NCBI GenBank assembly: GCA_964496975.1
Contig: CAZCBN010000004.1
Coordinates: forward strand, 1 to 62,764
Length of the DNA stretch: 62,764 bases
Source of the DNA: CAZCBN01 sp964496975
GTDB lineage: Bacteria; Planctomycetota; Phycisphaerae; Phycisphaerales; UBA1924
Direction of reading: 5' to 3'
Below, one piece after another: positions 24,268 through 32,145 of this stretch. The translations under genes and the position numbers were made by a program. Below the pieces are notes generated by a model. The model was not told where the DNA came from. It made no database searches and worked only from the letters and a program-made list of their open reading frames with translations. Numbering within the stretch: position 1 is the first letter of the stretch; every line of letters starts with the position of its first letter.

Positions 24268-25557
24268 ATGAACACGCGCACCCACCGGGCTCGACGGACA
24301 TCGGCCGCGGCGCTCCTTGCAGCCTCGCCCGCCTGGGCCCAAACGTGCGATCCGGCGACGCTCCTCGCGCCGAGGCAAGACTTTGCCACGGGCGCGGGCC
24401 CGCGATCCGTCGCGGTGGGCGACCTCAACGGCGACGGCCGGCCGGATCTCGCGGTCGCGGCCCGCACCGGTTCAACACTGAGCATCCTGCTCGGCAACGG
24501 CGATGGGACCTTTCAGGCGCGGCGCGACATCGTCACCGCAACCGGCCCGACGTCGGTCGCGATCGGCATGCTCAACGGCGACGCGGTGCCCGACCTCGTC
24601 GTGTCGAGCTTCAACGCCAACGTGGTCAGCGTGTTCATCGGCAACGGCGACGCGACGTACCAAACGCGGCGAGACTTCCCCGCCGGCGCCGGAGGGAGCT
24701 CCGTCGCCCTCGCAGACTTCACCGGAGACGGCGACACCGACGTGGCCGTCGCGAACTTCACCGGCGAGACCGTCGCCGTCTTCCGCGGCAACGGTGATGG
24801 CACGCTCCGGGCCGCGGACTTCATCAACGCCGGTGGGAGCGCAAACGCCCTGGCGCTGGGCCACTTCAACGGCGACTCCCTGCTCGATCTCGCGGTCACG
24901 AACGTCTCCACCGACGTCGTGCGCATCATGCTCGGCGACGGCGGCGGCCTCTTCAACTCCAGCGGCGATATTGCCGTCGGCGTTGACCCGTCGTCCGTCA
25001 CCGCGGGCGACTTCGACGGCGACGGGGTCACCGATCTCGCTGTCACGAACCTGCTCGACGACACCGTCAGCATTCTCTCCGGCAACGGCGACGGGACCTT
25101 CCAGACCGCGCCGGGCATCCTCGTCGGCAACGACCCCGCGGCGATCACCGCCAGCGACCTTAACGGCGACGGCGCGCTCGACCTCGCCTTGGCCCTCTTC
25201 GCCGACAACGACGTTGCCGTTCTCCTCGGCAACGGCGACGCCACCTTCCAGCCTCCTCGCGCCTTCACGGCCAACGGGTCGGCCATCGGCCTCGCGGCTG
25301 CCGACCTCAACGCCGACGCGAGCCCCGACATCGCCGTCGTTGGCTTCTTCGCCAACACCGCTGCCGTGCTGCTCAACCAGTGCGCCGTCGCCTGCCCCGC
25401 CGACTTCAACGGCGACACCACCCCGGGCGATATCTTCGACCTCTTCGACTTCCTCGCCGCCCTCGACAGCGGCCTCGACTTCAACGGCGACACCAGCCCC
25501 GCCGACATCTTTGACCTCTTCGACTTCCTTGCCGTGCTCGACGCCGGCTGCCCGTAA
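24268..25557 (+). CDS. Secreted FG-GAP/VCBS repeat protein with a paired dockerin-like C-terminus
   Basis: 429 residues. Signal peptide ends near AASPAWAQ. About seven FG-GAP/VCBS repeats follow, each with a calcium loop of the type DLNGDGRPDLAVA or DFDGDGVTDLAVT and a LLGNGDGTF strand, which form a beta-propeller. The last 60 residues hold two dockerin-like units, ADFNGDTTPGDIFDLFDFLA and LDFNGDTSPADIFDLFDFLA, ending in AGCP. The same tail occurs on the metalloprotease at 52345. GGAGG lies 5 bases before the ATG and a terminator follows. Likely a cell-surface or extracellular protein; ligand unknown. Confidence 0.9.
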   Translation: MNTRTHRARRTSAAALLAASPAWAQTCDPATLLAPRQDFATGAGPRSVAVGDLNGDGRPDLAVAARTGSTLSILLGNGDGTFQARRDIVTATGPTSVAIGMLNGDAVPDLVVSSFNANVVSVFIGNGDATYQTRRDFPAGAGGSSVALADFTGDGDTDVAVANFTGETVAVFRGNGDGTLRAADFINAGGSANALALGHFNGDSLLDLAVTNVSTDVVRIMLGDGGGLFNSSGDIAVGVDPSSVTAGDFDGDGVTDLAVTNLLDDTVSILSGNGDGTFQTAPGILVGNDPAAITASDLNGDGALDLALALFADNDVAVLLGNGDATFQPPRAFTANGSAIGLAAADLNADASPDIAVVGFFANTAAVLLNQCAVACPADFNGDTTPGDIFDLFDFLAALDSGLDFNGDTSPADIFDLFDFLAVLDAGCP

Positions 25558-25642
25558 CGCGTGGACCGCCGGCCGACCGAGGCCGGGCTCCCGCGGCTCC
25601 CATCCCCGCGGTCGGCATACACCCCGCCACCAAACACCACCC

Positions 25643-25673
25643 GGCCCCGGACCCCTTGGTCTGGGGCCTTTTT
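25643..25673 (+). terminator. Intrinsic terminator after the FG-GAP protein gene
   Basis: Eleven-bp stem (GGCCCCGGACC with GGTCTGGGGCC, one G-T pair), loop CCTT, then TTTTT. It lies 86 bases past the stop at 25557, before murE. Confidence 0.92.
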
Positions 25674-25791
25674 CATGCGGGCCTCCGTCGGGCAACCGGG
25701 CGGCGCGCGGTCGGACGCTCTTCAATGCACCGGACGCCCCTTCTCCGATACACCATGCGCCCGTTCCCGCGCCACGGTTGGATGCCCCGCC

Positions 25792-27456
25792 ATGCTCCTC
25801 CCCGACCTCATCCAGAATCTGCCCGTCCGCATCGTCCGCGGCGACCCCGTCGGCGTTCGGGTCTGCGACATCACCGAGGACAGCCGCACCGCCGTGCCGG
25901 GATCGCTCTTTTGCGCGCGCCGCGGGCTGAAGTCCGACGGCCGGGCCTTCTGCGTCGACGCGGCCGCCGCGGGGGCGACCGTCATCCTGACCGATGAGCA
26001 GGCGGTCGCCGAGGGGATCGCCGCGCACGTGCCGCCCGGCGTGGTGCTGCTGGCGTGCGCCGATGTGCCGGCTGTGTCGGCGCAGATCGCGGAGCGATAC
26101 CACGGCGAGCCGACCAAGAAGCTCTTCCTCATCGGCGTCACCGGCACCAACGGCAAGACCACCATCGCGCACATTGTCCACCGCGTGCTGAACCGCGCCG
26201 GCGTCCGGTGCGGGCTGATCGGCACCGTGGAGATCGACGACGGCCGCGAGCTGGCCCCCGCCGCGATGACCACGCCCCCCGCGATCGAGCTGAGCCGGAC
26301 CTTCGCCAGCATGGTGGAGGCCGGCTGCACGGCCGCGGTGATGGAGGTCAGCAGCCACGCGCTGGACCAGAAGCGGGCCGACGCGCTCGCGTTCGACGCG
26401 GCGATCTTCACGAACCTGACGGGCGACCACCTGGACTATCACAAGACGATGGACGCGTACGCCGCGGCGAAGCGCCGGCTGTTTGCGCTCATGGGCGCAA
26501 ACACCCGGGGCGGCGGGCCCGCGATCGTGAACGTGCAGGATGCGCGCGCGCGGTTCATGGCCGAGGGGGGCGGCGTGATGATCGGGTGCGCCCTGGTTGA
26601 GGCCGGGGCCGGCGAAACCGGGCGGCTCGGAGAGCCGCCCCACCCAGGGGAGCCGACGCATCCGGGGGAGGCGCCTCACACGGACGCGGCGTGGCGGGCG
26701 GCGATTCTGGAGGAGCGGCTGGGGTGGACACGGCTGCGGGTCTCGGGCCGCGTCGGCGGCGAGCCGGTCGTGATCGAGCGCGGCGTGGAACTGGTCGGGC
26801 GGCACAACGCGATGAACGTGCTGCAGGCGATGGCCGCGTGCGCGCACGTTCTGTCGGCGCAGGGCGTGCGCGGGGGCGAGGCGGCGCAGCGGCTGGGCGA
26901 TGCGCTCAGCTTGATCGGGCCGCCAACGGGGCGGCTGGAGCCGGCGCACTCGGCGGCGGACGACATCGCGGTGCTCGTCGACTTTGCCCACACGGACGAC
27001 GGCCTGGAGAAGGCGCTGTCGGCGCTGCGGCCGCTGGTGGGCGTTGGGCGGTCGCTGTGGGTGGTGTTCGGCTGCGGCGGCGACAAGGACGCGACGAAGC
27101 GGCCGCGGATGGGGGCGGTGGCGGCGCGGCTGGCGGACCGGGTGGTGCTGACGAGCGACAACCCGCGGAGCGAGTCGCCCGGCGCGATCGTGCGCGCGAT
27201 CCTGGAGGGTGTGCCCGCCGAGGCGCGGGCCCGCGTGGACGTGCAGGTGGAGCGAGAGCGGGCGATTGAGTTCGCGGTGCGCGGCGCGCGCAGCGGGGAC
27301 GTGGTGCTGATCGCGGGCAAGGGGCACGAGCGGGAGCAGATTTTTTCGGACGGTCGCGGCGGGCTGGTGAGCCGGCCCTTTGACGACGCGGCGGAGGCCA
27401 CGCGGTGCCTCGCGGCGCGGCGGGCGGCGCGGGACCGGGAGGAACGGGCGGGATGA
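25792..27456 (+). CDS. murE: UDP-MurNAc-tripeptide synthetase
   Basis: Adds the third amino acid to the peptidoglycan stem. 554 residues. The ATP-binding GVTGTNGKTTIAH, the UDP-substrate TTPPAIELSRTF region and EVSSHALDQKR are intact. DNPRSESP matches the DNPR motif of enzymes that add meso-diaminopimelate, so mDAP peptidoglycan is inferred. Residues about 276-300 (GRLGEPPHPGEPTHPGEAPH) are a Pro/Gly-rich insertion encoded by a palindromic element shared with queA, plus nearby PGE-type repeats. The stop overlaps the murF start (ATGA). Confidence 0.95.
   Translation: MLLPDLIQNLPVRIVRGDPVGVRVCDITEDSRTAVPGSLFCARRGLKSDGRAFCVDAAAAGATVILTDEQAVAEGIAAHVPPGVVLLACADVPAVSAQIAERYHGEPTKKLFLIGVTGTNGKTTIAHIVHRVLNRAGVRCGLIGTVEIDDGRELAPAAMTTPPAIELSRTFASMVEAGCTAAVMEVSSHALDQKRADALAFDAAIFTNLTGDHLDYHKTMDAYAAAKRRLFALMGANTRGGGPAIVNVQDARARFMAEGGGVMIGCALVEAGAGETGRLGEPPHPGEPTHPGEAPHTDAAWRAAILEERLGWTRLRVSGRVGGEPVVIERGVELVGRHNAMNVLQAMAACAHVLSAQGVRGGEAAQRLGDALSLIGPPTGRLEPAHSAADDIAVLVDFAHTDDGLEKALSALRPLVGVGRSLWVVFGCGGDKDATKRPRMGAVAARLADRVVLTSDNPRSESPGAIVRAILEGVPAEARARVDVQVERERAIEFAVRGARSGDVVLIAGKGHEREQIFSDGRGGLVSRPFDDAAEATRCLAARRAARDREERAG
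26621..26648 (-). repeat. 28-bp palindromic element inside murE
   Basis: Nine-bp hairpin (GGGCGGCTC / GAGCCGCCC, loop GGA, 26620-26640) followed by CACCCAGG. Reverse-complement copy of the queA element with one mismatch in 28. Confidence 0.9.
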
Positions 27457-28946
27457 CCACGGCAACGGACACGGCGCGGGCGCTCGGCGGGCGGTGGTGG
27501 GCGGCGGATCTGCTGGTGCACGTGACCGGCGGGCGATGGCTCGCGCGGCCCAGCGGCGCGGGCGTGGAGATCGCCGGGGCGTCGATCGACTCGCGGACGC
27601 TGAAGCCGGGCGAGGCGTTCTTTGCGCTGCGCGGCGAGCGGGTGGACGGGCACGCCTATCTGCCCGCGGCGGCGGAACGCGGGGCGTCGCTGGCGGTGGT
27701 GGAGGACGAGGCTTCGGCGCGCGCGGCCGGGGGATGGCCCGCGGCGGTGCTGCTCGTTCCCTCGGTGCGCGGGGCCCTCGCGGCGATCGCGTCGGCGCAC
27801 CGCGATCGGCTCGCGGGGGCGGGCACGGCGGTCGTCGGCGTGACGGGCTCCAACGGCAAGACGACGACGGTGCGGCTGATGGACGCGGCGCTCTCCGGCG
27901 GTCTGCGCGGCACGCGGAGCCAGAAGAGCTTCAACAACGACCTGGGCCTGCCGGTGGCGCTGCTCGGCGCAACGCCGGGCGATGGCTATCTGGTGTGCGA
28001 ACTGGGCATCAACGCGCCGGGGGAGATGGCGGGGCTGGCGTCGCTCGCGCGGCCCGATGTCGCGGTGATCTCCTCGATCGGGCGGGCGCACCTGGAGGAA
28101 CTCGGCTCGCTCGCGGGCGTGGCGCGGGAGAAGAGCGTGATCCTGGACCACGTTCGGCCGGGCGGGTGCGGCGTGGTGATCGGCGACAGCGAATGGCTCG
28201 CGCCGGAACTCGCCTCGCGCGCGGGGCGGCTGCCGCTGGTGCGGTTCGGCTTTGGCGAAGCGTGCGACGCCGACGGCGGCGTGCGCGTGCGGGCCGTCGA
28301 AGAGACCGACGCGGGCACCGCGATCGAAGTGACCGGGCCGGGCGGGGCAGGTGGGCGGGGCGGGGAAGGCGCGAGCGGGGAGCCGGCGCGGTTCTTCATC
28401 CCCGGTCTGCACGGGCGGCACAACGCGGGCAACGCGGCGGCGGCGGTGGCTGTGGCGCGAAGGCTTGGGCTTGCGGACGGGGCGATCGCGGCGGGGTTTT
28501 TGGCGTTTCAGCCGCCGGAGATGCGGCTGGAGCGGTCGACGCGGGCGCTGCGGTCGGGCGGGCGGTGCGTGGTGCTGAACGACGCGTACAACGCGAACCC
28601 GGACTCGGTGATCGCGGGGCTGGAACTGCTGTCGCGCGAGGTGGTCGAACGCGGCGGGCGGCGGGTCGCGGTGCTCGGGGAGATGCGCGAGATGGGCGCG
28701 CACGCGTGGTCGGGGCACCGGGACGTGCTGGAGCGGGCGCGGGCGCTGGGGCTGACGGTCATCGCGATCGGGCCCACGATGGCGGGCGCGGCGCGCGAGG
28801 TGTTCGGCGCGGGCGGGGTGGTGGCGCTCGACGCGAGCGACGACGCGGCGATGGCGGCCGCGGCGGCGTGCGTGCGCGATGGGGACGTGGTGCTCGTGAA
28901 GGCGTCACGCGGGACGCGGCTGGAGCGGGTGGTTGGGTTGCTTTGA
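27453..28946 (+). CDS. murF: UDP-MurNAc-tripeptide D-alanyl-D-alanine ligase
   Basis: Adds D-Ala-D-Ala to the stem peptide, the step after MurE. 497 residues from the ATG at 27453 that overlaps the murE stop by four bases. VGVTGSNGKTTTVRLM is the P-loop; SQKSFNNDLGLPVALL, FFIPGLHGRHNAGNAAAAV and LNDAYNANPDSV are family signatures. The murE-murF pair stands alone here, without mraY, murD, ftsW or other dcw genes, as the strand ends at a repeat-rich intergenic region. Confidence 0.96.
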   Translation: MTTATDTARALGGRWWAADLLVHVTGGRWLARPSGAGVEIAGASIDSRTLKPGEAFFALRGERVDGHAYLPAAAERGASLAVVEDEASARAAGGWPAAVLLVPSVRGALAAIASAHRDRLAGAGTAVVGVTGSNGKTTTVRLMDAALSGGLRGTRSQKSFNNDLGLPVALLGATPGDGYLVCELGINAPGEMAGLASLARPDVAVISSIGRAHLEELGSLAGVAREKSVILDHVRPGGCGVVIGDSEWLAPELASRAGRLPLVRFGFGEACDADGGVRVRAVEETDAGTAIEVTGPGGAGGRGGEGASGEPARFFIPGLHGRHNAGNAAAAVAVARRLGLADGAIAAGFLAFQPPEMRLERSTRALRSGGRCVVLNDAYNANPDSVIAGLELLSREVVERGGRRVAVLGEMREMGAHAWSGHRDVLERARALGLTVIAIGPTMAGAAREVFGAGGVVALDASDDAAMAAAAACVRDGDVVLVKASRGTRLERVVGLL

Positions 28947-29048
28947 GGGACGGGGTGTGAAGGGAGGCTCGGGCTTTGGTGTTGTTGCGCGGCTTGGCGG
29001 GGCCGAGCGGTGGCACCGGGGGTGGGAGCGGGGGGTGGGTGCGCTTCG

Positions 29049-29075
29049 CACGGCTTGGCGGGGCGCCAAGCCGTG
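29049..29075. repeat. Palindromic repeat after murF
   Basis: Twelve-bp perfect arms (CACGGCTTGGCG / CGCCAAGCCGTG) around GGG, followed by GCACC. A partial, degenerate copy (CGGCTTGGCGGGGCCGAG) lies at about 28990-29008. The 195-base intergenic region holds no gene. Confidence 0.85.
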
Positions 29076-29141
29076 GCACCCGAGCGGAGCCTTGGCACCC
29101 TGCGCGTGGTGCTTGGTGGTGGTGACGGCGGCGTGGTGGCT

Positions 29142-30548
29142 TCAGCCGTGGCGGCGCGCGTCGGTGCGGTTGATGATGTCGCTGACGCCTTGCTGGTTGA
29201 AGCCCTTGTAGCCGTCGTTTCGCTCGAGGTTTTCGAGGTGGCTGCCGAGGGCGCCCTTGGTGCGGAAGAGGTCGGCCTGCTCGCTGGTGATCCAGCCCTT
29301 GCTGAGGCAGTGGCGGAGGCGGTCTTCGGCGACGATCCAGCGCTCGCCCTCGGTGAAGGCCTGGCGGAGGAAGGGGAAGGTGGTGAAGGGGTCCATGGTC
29401 TTGATGCCGCTGGACTCTTGGAGTTGCTTGACGAGGGCGTGGTGGTCGAACTGGGCTTCGAGGTGGTGCATGCCGGCGTCGAGCATGCTCTCGCCGTGGA
29501 GGGCGCACCAGAGGCCGATGGTGCTGACGCCGTCGCGATGGTTCGGGAAGCCCTCGTGGGAGAAGTCGCCCATGAGTTCTTCGGGGGACATGTCGACGTC
29601 GGCGAAGACGACGATCTTGGTGACGGGGTGCTCGAGGACCTGGGCGCCCCAGTTGGCCTCGTGGCCGGCGTAGAAGCGTTCGCGGCAGTAGAGGCCGAGC
29701 TTTTCCAGCACCGAGATGACGCGGTGGAAGTTCTCGCGGGTGTTGCGGTAGGTGTGGTGGTCGTGGTTGGCCCAGCCCAGGCCCAGGCGGCACTGGCGCG
29801 CGTACTGCACGCGGCCGGCTGTGTTCCGCAGCATCCAGTAGTCGCGCTCGCTCTTGAAGAAGAGGTCGCAGGCCCAGTCGCGGCCGATCTCGTCGATGGC
29901 GGCGTCGAGCATGCTGTGGAGATTGGCGAAGGCGTCGACGGGATTGTCAAAGTGGCGGCGGCGGGTGCGGAGGCGTTCGAGGTGGTGAGCGGCGGCGATG
30001 CGGTCCTCCGCGGTGTCGTCGGTGAGGCCGAAGGCGTCGTAGCCGTGGCGCTCGATGACCCAGAGGGCGGCGCGGTCGCCGTCAAAGACCTTGGCCCAGC
30101 GGGCGCGGCTGAGGGGCTCGCCCTCGACGCGTTCGATGCCGGGGAGCTGCTGGGCGGCGAAGAAGTCGGCGACGCTCTCGACCTTGATGCCGACGCTCAT
30201 GCGGTCGGAGTCGGTGAGGAGGATGTCGGGGAACATGCCGAGGCGGTGCTCGTAGGCGTAGTGGATGTCGGCGTCGGAGAACTCGGTGGCCTTGCTGGTG
30301 TAGCCGGTGGCGGCGAGGCGATCGCGGGTCTGCGGCGAGTCGGGCGTGAGGATGAGGCCGACCCAGTCCTTGAAGCGGGTGCCGGTCTCGTGGGTCATGC
30401 GCTGGCTGAGGCGGTGGGCGTCTGGGCAGCGGCTGAGGAAGGTGGCGAGCAGCTCGTCGACGAAGCGCTGGGCGGCGGGCTGGGGCTCCCACTTCCAGTT
30501 GTTGCCGGTGGGGTCGATCACGGCGGGGGGGAGCGTGATGGTCGACAT
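29142..30548 (-). CDS. Unrecognised 468-residue cytoplasmic protein
   Basis: No signal peptide or membrane segment. The sequence looks well ordered and conserved in style, with His/aromatic-rich stretches: GLGWANHDHHTYRNTRENF, CRERFYAGHEANWGAQVLE, KIVVFADVDMSPEELMGDF and GLWCALHGESMLDAGMHHLE. The HDHHTYR and later His/Glu residues could bind a metal, and a VOC or DUF1338-like (2-oxoadipate dioxygenase type) fold is a possibility I cannot confirm. AAGGA lies 8 bases before the ATG. It is transcribed convergently to murF; the 150 bases upstream are GC-rich repeats without a gene. Confidence 0.75.
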   Translation of the reverse strand: MSTITLPPAVIDPTGNNWKWEPQPAAQRFVDELLATFLSRCPDAHRLSQRMTHETGTRFKDWVGLILTPDSPQTRDRLAATGYTSKATEFSDADIHYAYEHRLGMFPDILLTDSDRMSVGIKVESVADFFAAQQLPGIERVEGEPLSRARWAKVFDGDRAALWVIERHGYDAFGLTDDTAEDRIAAAHHLERLRTRRRHFDNPVDAFANLHSMLDAAIDEIGRDWACDLFFKSERDYWMLRNTAGRVQYARQCRLGLGWANHDHHTYRNTRENFHRVISVLEKLGLYCRERFYAGHEANWGAQVLEHPVTKIVVFADVDMSPEELMGDFSHEGFPNHRDGVSTIGLWCALHGESMLDAGMHHLEAQFDHHALVKQLQESSGIKTMDPFTTFPFLRQAFTEGERWIVAEDRLRHCLSKGWITSEQADLFRTKGALGSHLENLERNDGYKGFNQQGVSDIINRTDARRHG

Positions 30549-30698
30549 CGCGTGGTTCCTTCGGGCAAGACGCGGCGCGGCGTCGGGCGCGAACCGCTTT
30601 CACAGACGTGCCAGAATCATTGGCCGGGCGGGCGGGGCCGGCGCGGCCCAACGGCGGGCGTGCAGACGGGCGGGCGGGCGGGCGGGCCGCCCCCAGCC

Positions 30699-31481
30699 TC
30701 AACCCGGGCGGCCCAGGCCCGTGAGGGCGGCGAGCGAGGCGAGGCCCACCGGCTCATTGGTGAAAAAGGGCTCGCCGGCCTGCGTGCCGATGCGGCTGCC
30801 GAAGTACACGGCCGACGCCTCGAGCCACGTCACGATCTGGCGGTTGCGCTCGGGGACGACGAACTGGGTGTGGTAGGCGCGGACGGCGTCGAGCTTCCTC
30901 GGCAGGAAGCCGGTGATGTCAAAGACAAAGCTCGGGTCGGGCACCCAGCGCAGGTGCGTGGCGTAGTAATAAAACAGCCAGTGCGGGTAGATGGGCGCGG
31001 TCTGGGCGCCGCCCTCCAGCACGCCGGGGCCCGCGAGGGGGCGGCCCGTCCAGGCGTCGACCGGGGCGGGCATGGAGACCTTGGAGAGCTTGGCGTCAAA
31101 GCGCGCGTCCTCGACGATGCGCGTCACGGCGCGGTGGTCGGGGTGCGCGTCCTCGGGATACGTCACGAACAGCACGCTCGCCTGCCACGCCCGGATGGTC
31201 GCCGCGACCAGGTGCCGCGCGGCGAGGGTGTGCTGCACCTCGCGGTTGGGCAGGCCCAGGCAAACGCGGGTGAGCGGCGGCGCGCCCTCGGGGGCAAGGA
31301 CCCGCGCGGCCTCGGCGGCCTCGAGCGTGCGGGCCTCGACGCTGCCGTGGGGCGTGGGCTCGCCGTTGGTGAGGTCGACGAGCAGGACGTCGTGCCCCTG
31401 CTGCGCGAGCGCGGCGATGGTGCCGCCCATGCCGAGTTCCTGGTCGTCTGGATGCGGGCCGAAGACGGCGATGCGGGCCAT
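30699..31481 (-). CDS. PIG-L family deacetylase, BshB1-like
   Basis: 260 residues of the zinc-dependent N-acetylglucosamine deacetylase family. The metal motif is HPDDQELGMGG at the N-terminus, with the third ligand in EDAHPDHRAV. The C-terminal YFGSRIGTQAGEPFFTNEPV is close to BshB1, the enzyme that deacetylates GlcNAc-malate in bacillithiol synthesis. No bshA or bshC is in the window, so bacillithiol synthesis is an inference from family resemblance. Confidence 0.88.
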   Translation of the reverse strand: MARIAVFGPHPDDQELGMGGTIAALAQQGHDVLLVDLTNGEPTPHGSVEARTLEAAEAARVLAPEGAPPLTRVCLGLPNREVQHTLAARHLVAATIRAWQASVLFVTYPEDAHPDHRAVTRIVEDARFDAKLSKVSMPAPVDAWTGRPLAGPGVLEGGAQTAPIYPHWLFYYYATHLRWVPDPSFVFDITGFLPRKLDAVRAYHTQFVVPERNRQIVTWLEASAVYFGSRIGTQAGEPFFTNEPVGLASLAALTGLGRPG

Positions 31482-31560
31482 GGGTCGATCTCGCGTGCGG
31501 GGAGGGACGCGCGACGAACGCCATCGGGGGCGACCTCACCCGCCGACGCCGTGTCGTTCG

Positions 31561-32034
31561 TTACTGCAGCCGATTCCCAATCACCACCAGCCCGTACAGC
31601 GTGCCCTCCGTCTCGAGCTGTACCAGGACGACGCGGTCGGGCGGTTCGGTGGCGAAGAAGCCGCCGCCGCGGAAGGGCTCGCCGAACTCGTCGAGGAACT
31701 GCTTGAGCGGGATGGAGCGGCTCTCGCCGATGGCCAGCGGCTCCATCGGGCGGCTGAAGCGTTGGTTGAGCCAGAGCGTGCCGCCCTCGAAGGCGCGGGC
31801 GGTGGTGTTGGTGAGCTCAAGCTTTGTGACGTTGCGGAAGACCTGGATGTCGAGCGTCTCGGTCTGCGTCAGCGTCGCGGGCAGCGCGCGGGCCTCGCCC
31901 GCGGGCCGGGGGACCGAGCCGCCGCGGCAGCCGGGCAGCACGCCAGCGAGCAGGGGCAGGGCGACGGCGAGCAGGACGAGGGCGGGCTGGGTGGCAGGGC
32001 GGGCGGCGCGGCGGGGGAGGGAGGGCGGGGCCAT
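31561..32034 (-). CDS. Putative lipoprotein
   Basis: 157 residues. A twin-arginine-free basic start is followed by a hydrophobic segment and lipobox (LLAVALPLLAGVLPGC), so it is probably lipid-anchored. The mature part is a small beta-rich domain (FRNVTKLELTNTTARAFEGG, RPMEPLAIGESRSIPLKQF, RVVLVQLETEGTLYGLVV). I recognise no named family. It lies 79 bases upstream of the deacetylase gene, on the same strand. Confidence 0.72.
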   Translation of the reverse strand: MAPPSLPRRAARPATQPALVLLAVALPLLAGVLPGCRGGSVPRPAGEARALPATLTQTETLDIQVFRNVTKLELTNTTARAFEGGTLWLNQRFSRPMEPLAIGESRSIPLKQFLDEFGEPFRGGGFFATEPPDRVVLVQLETEGTLYGLVVIGNRLQ

Positions 32035-32145
32035 CGGGCGTGCTCCGGGGTGCCGAGCGGTGGGGCCGCGGCGGCGGGCGATCGACTGGGACGCGGAGCA
32101 TATCGCCCGCGGGGGCGGCACCGGGGCGATTCCTACCATCGGCCC

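Noticed and set aside
29010..31706. An 898-codon plus-strand open frame opposite the genes at 29142 and 30699
   Set aside because: Composition is Val/Gly/Ala/Glu antisense noise, and the opposite strand has clear protein families.
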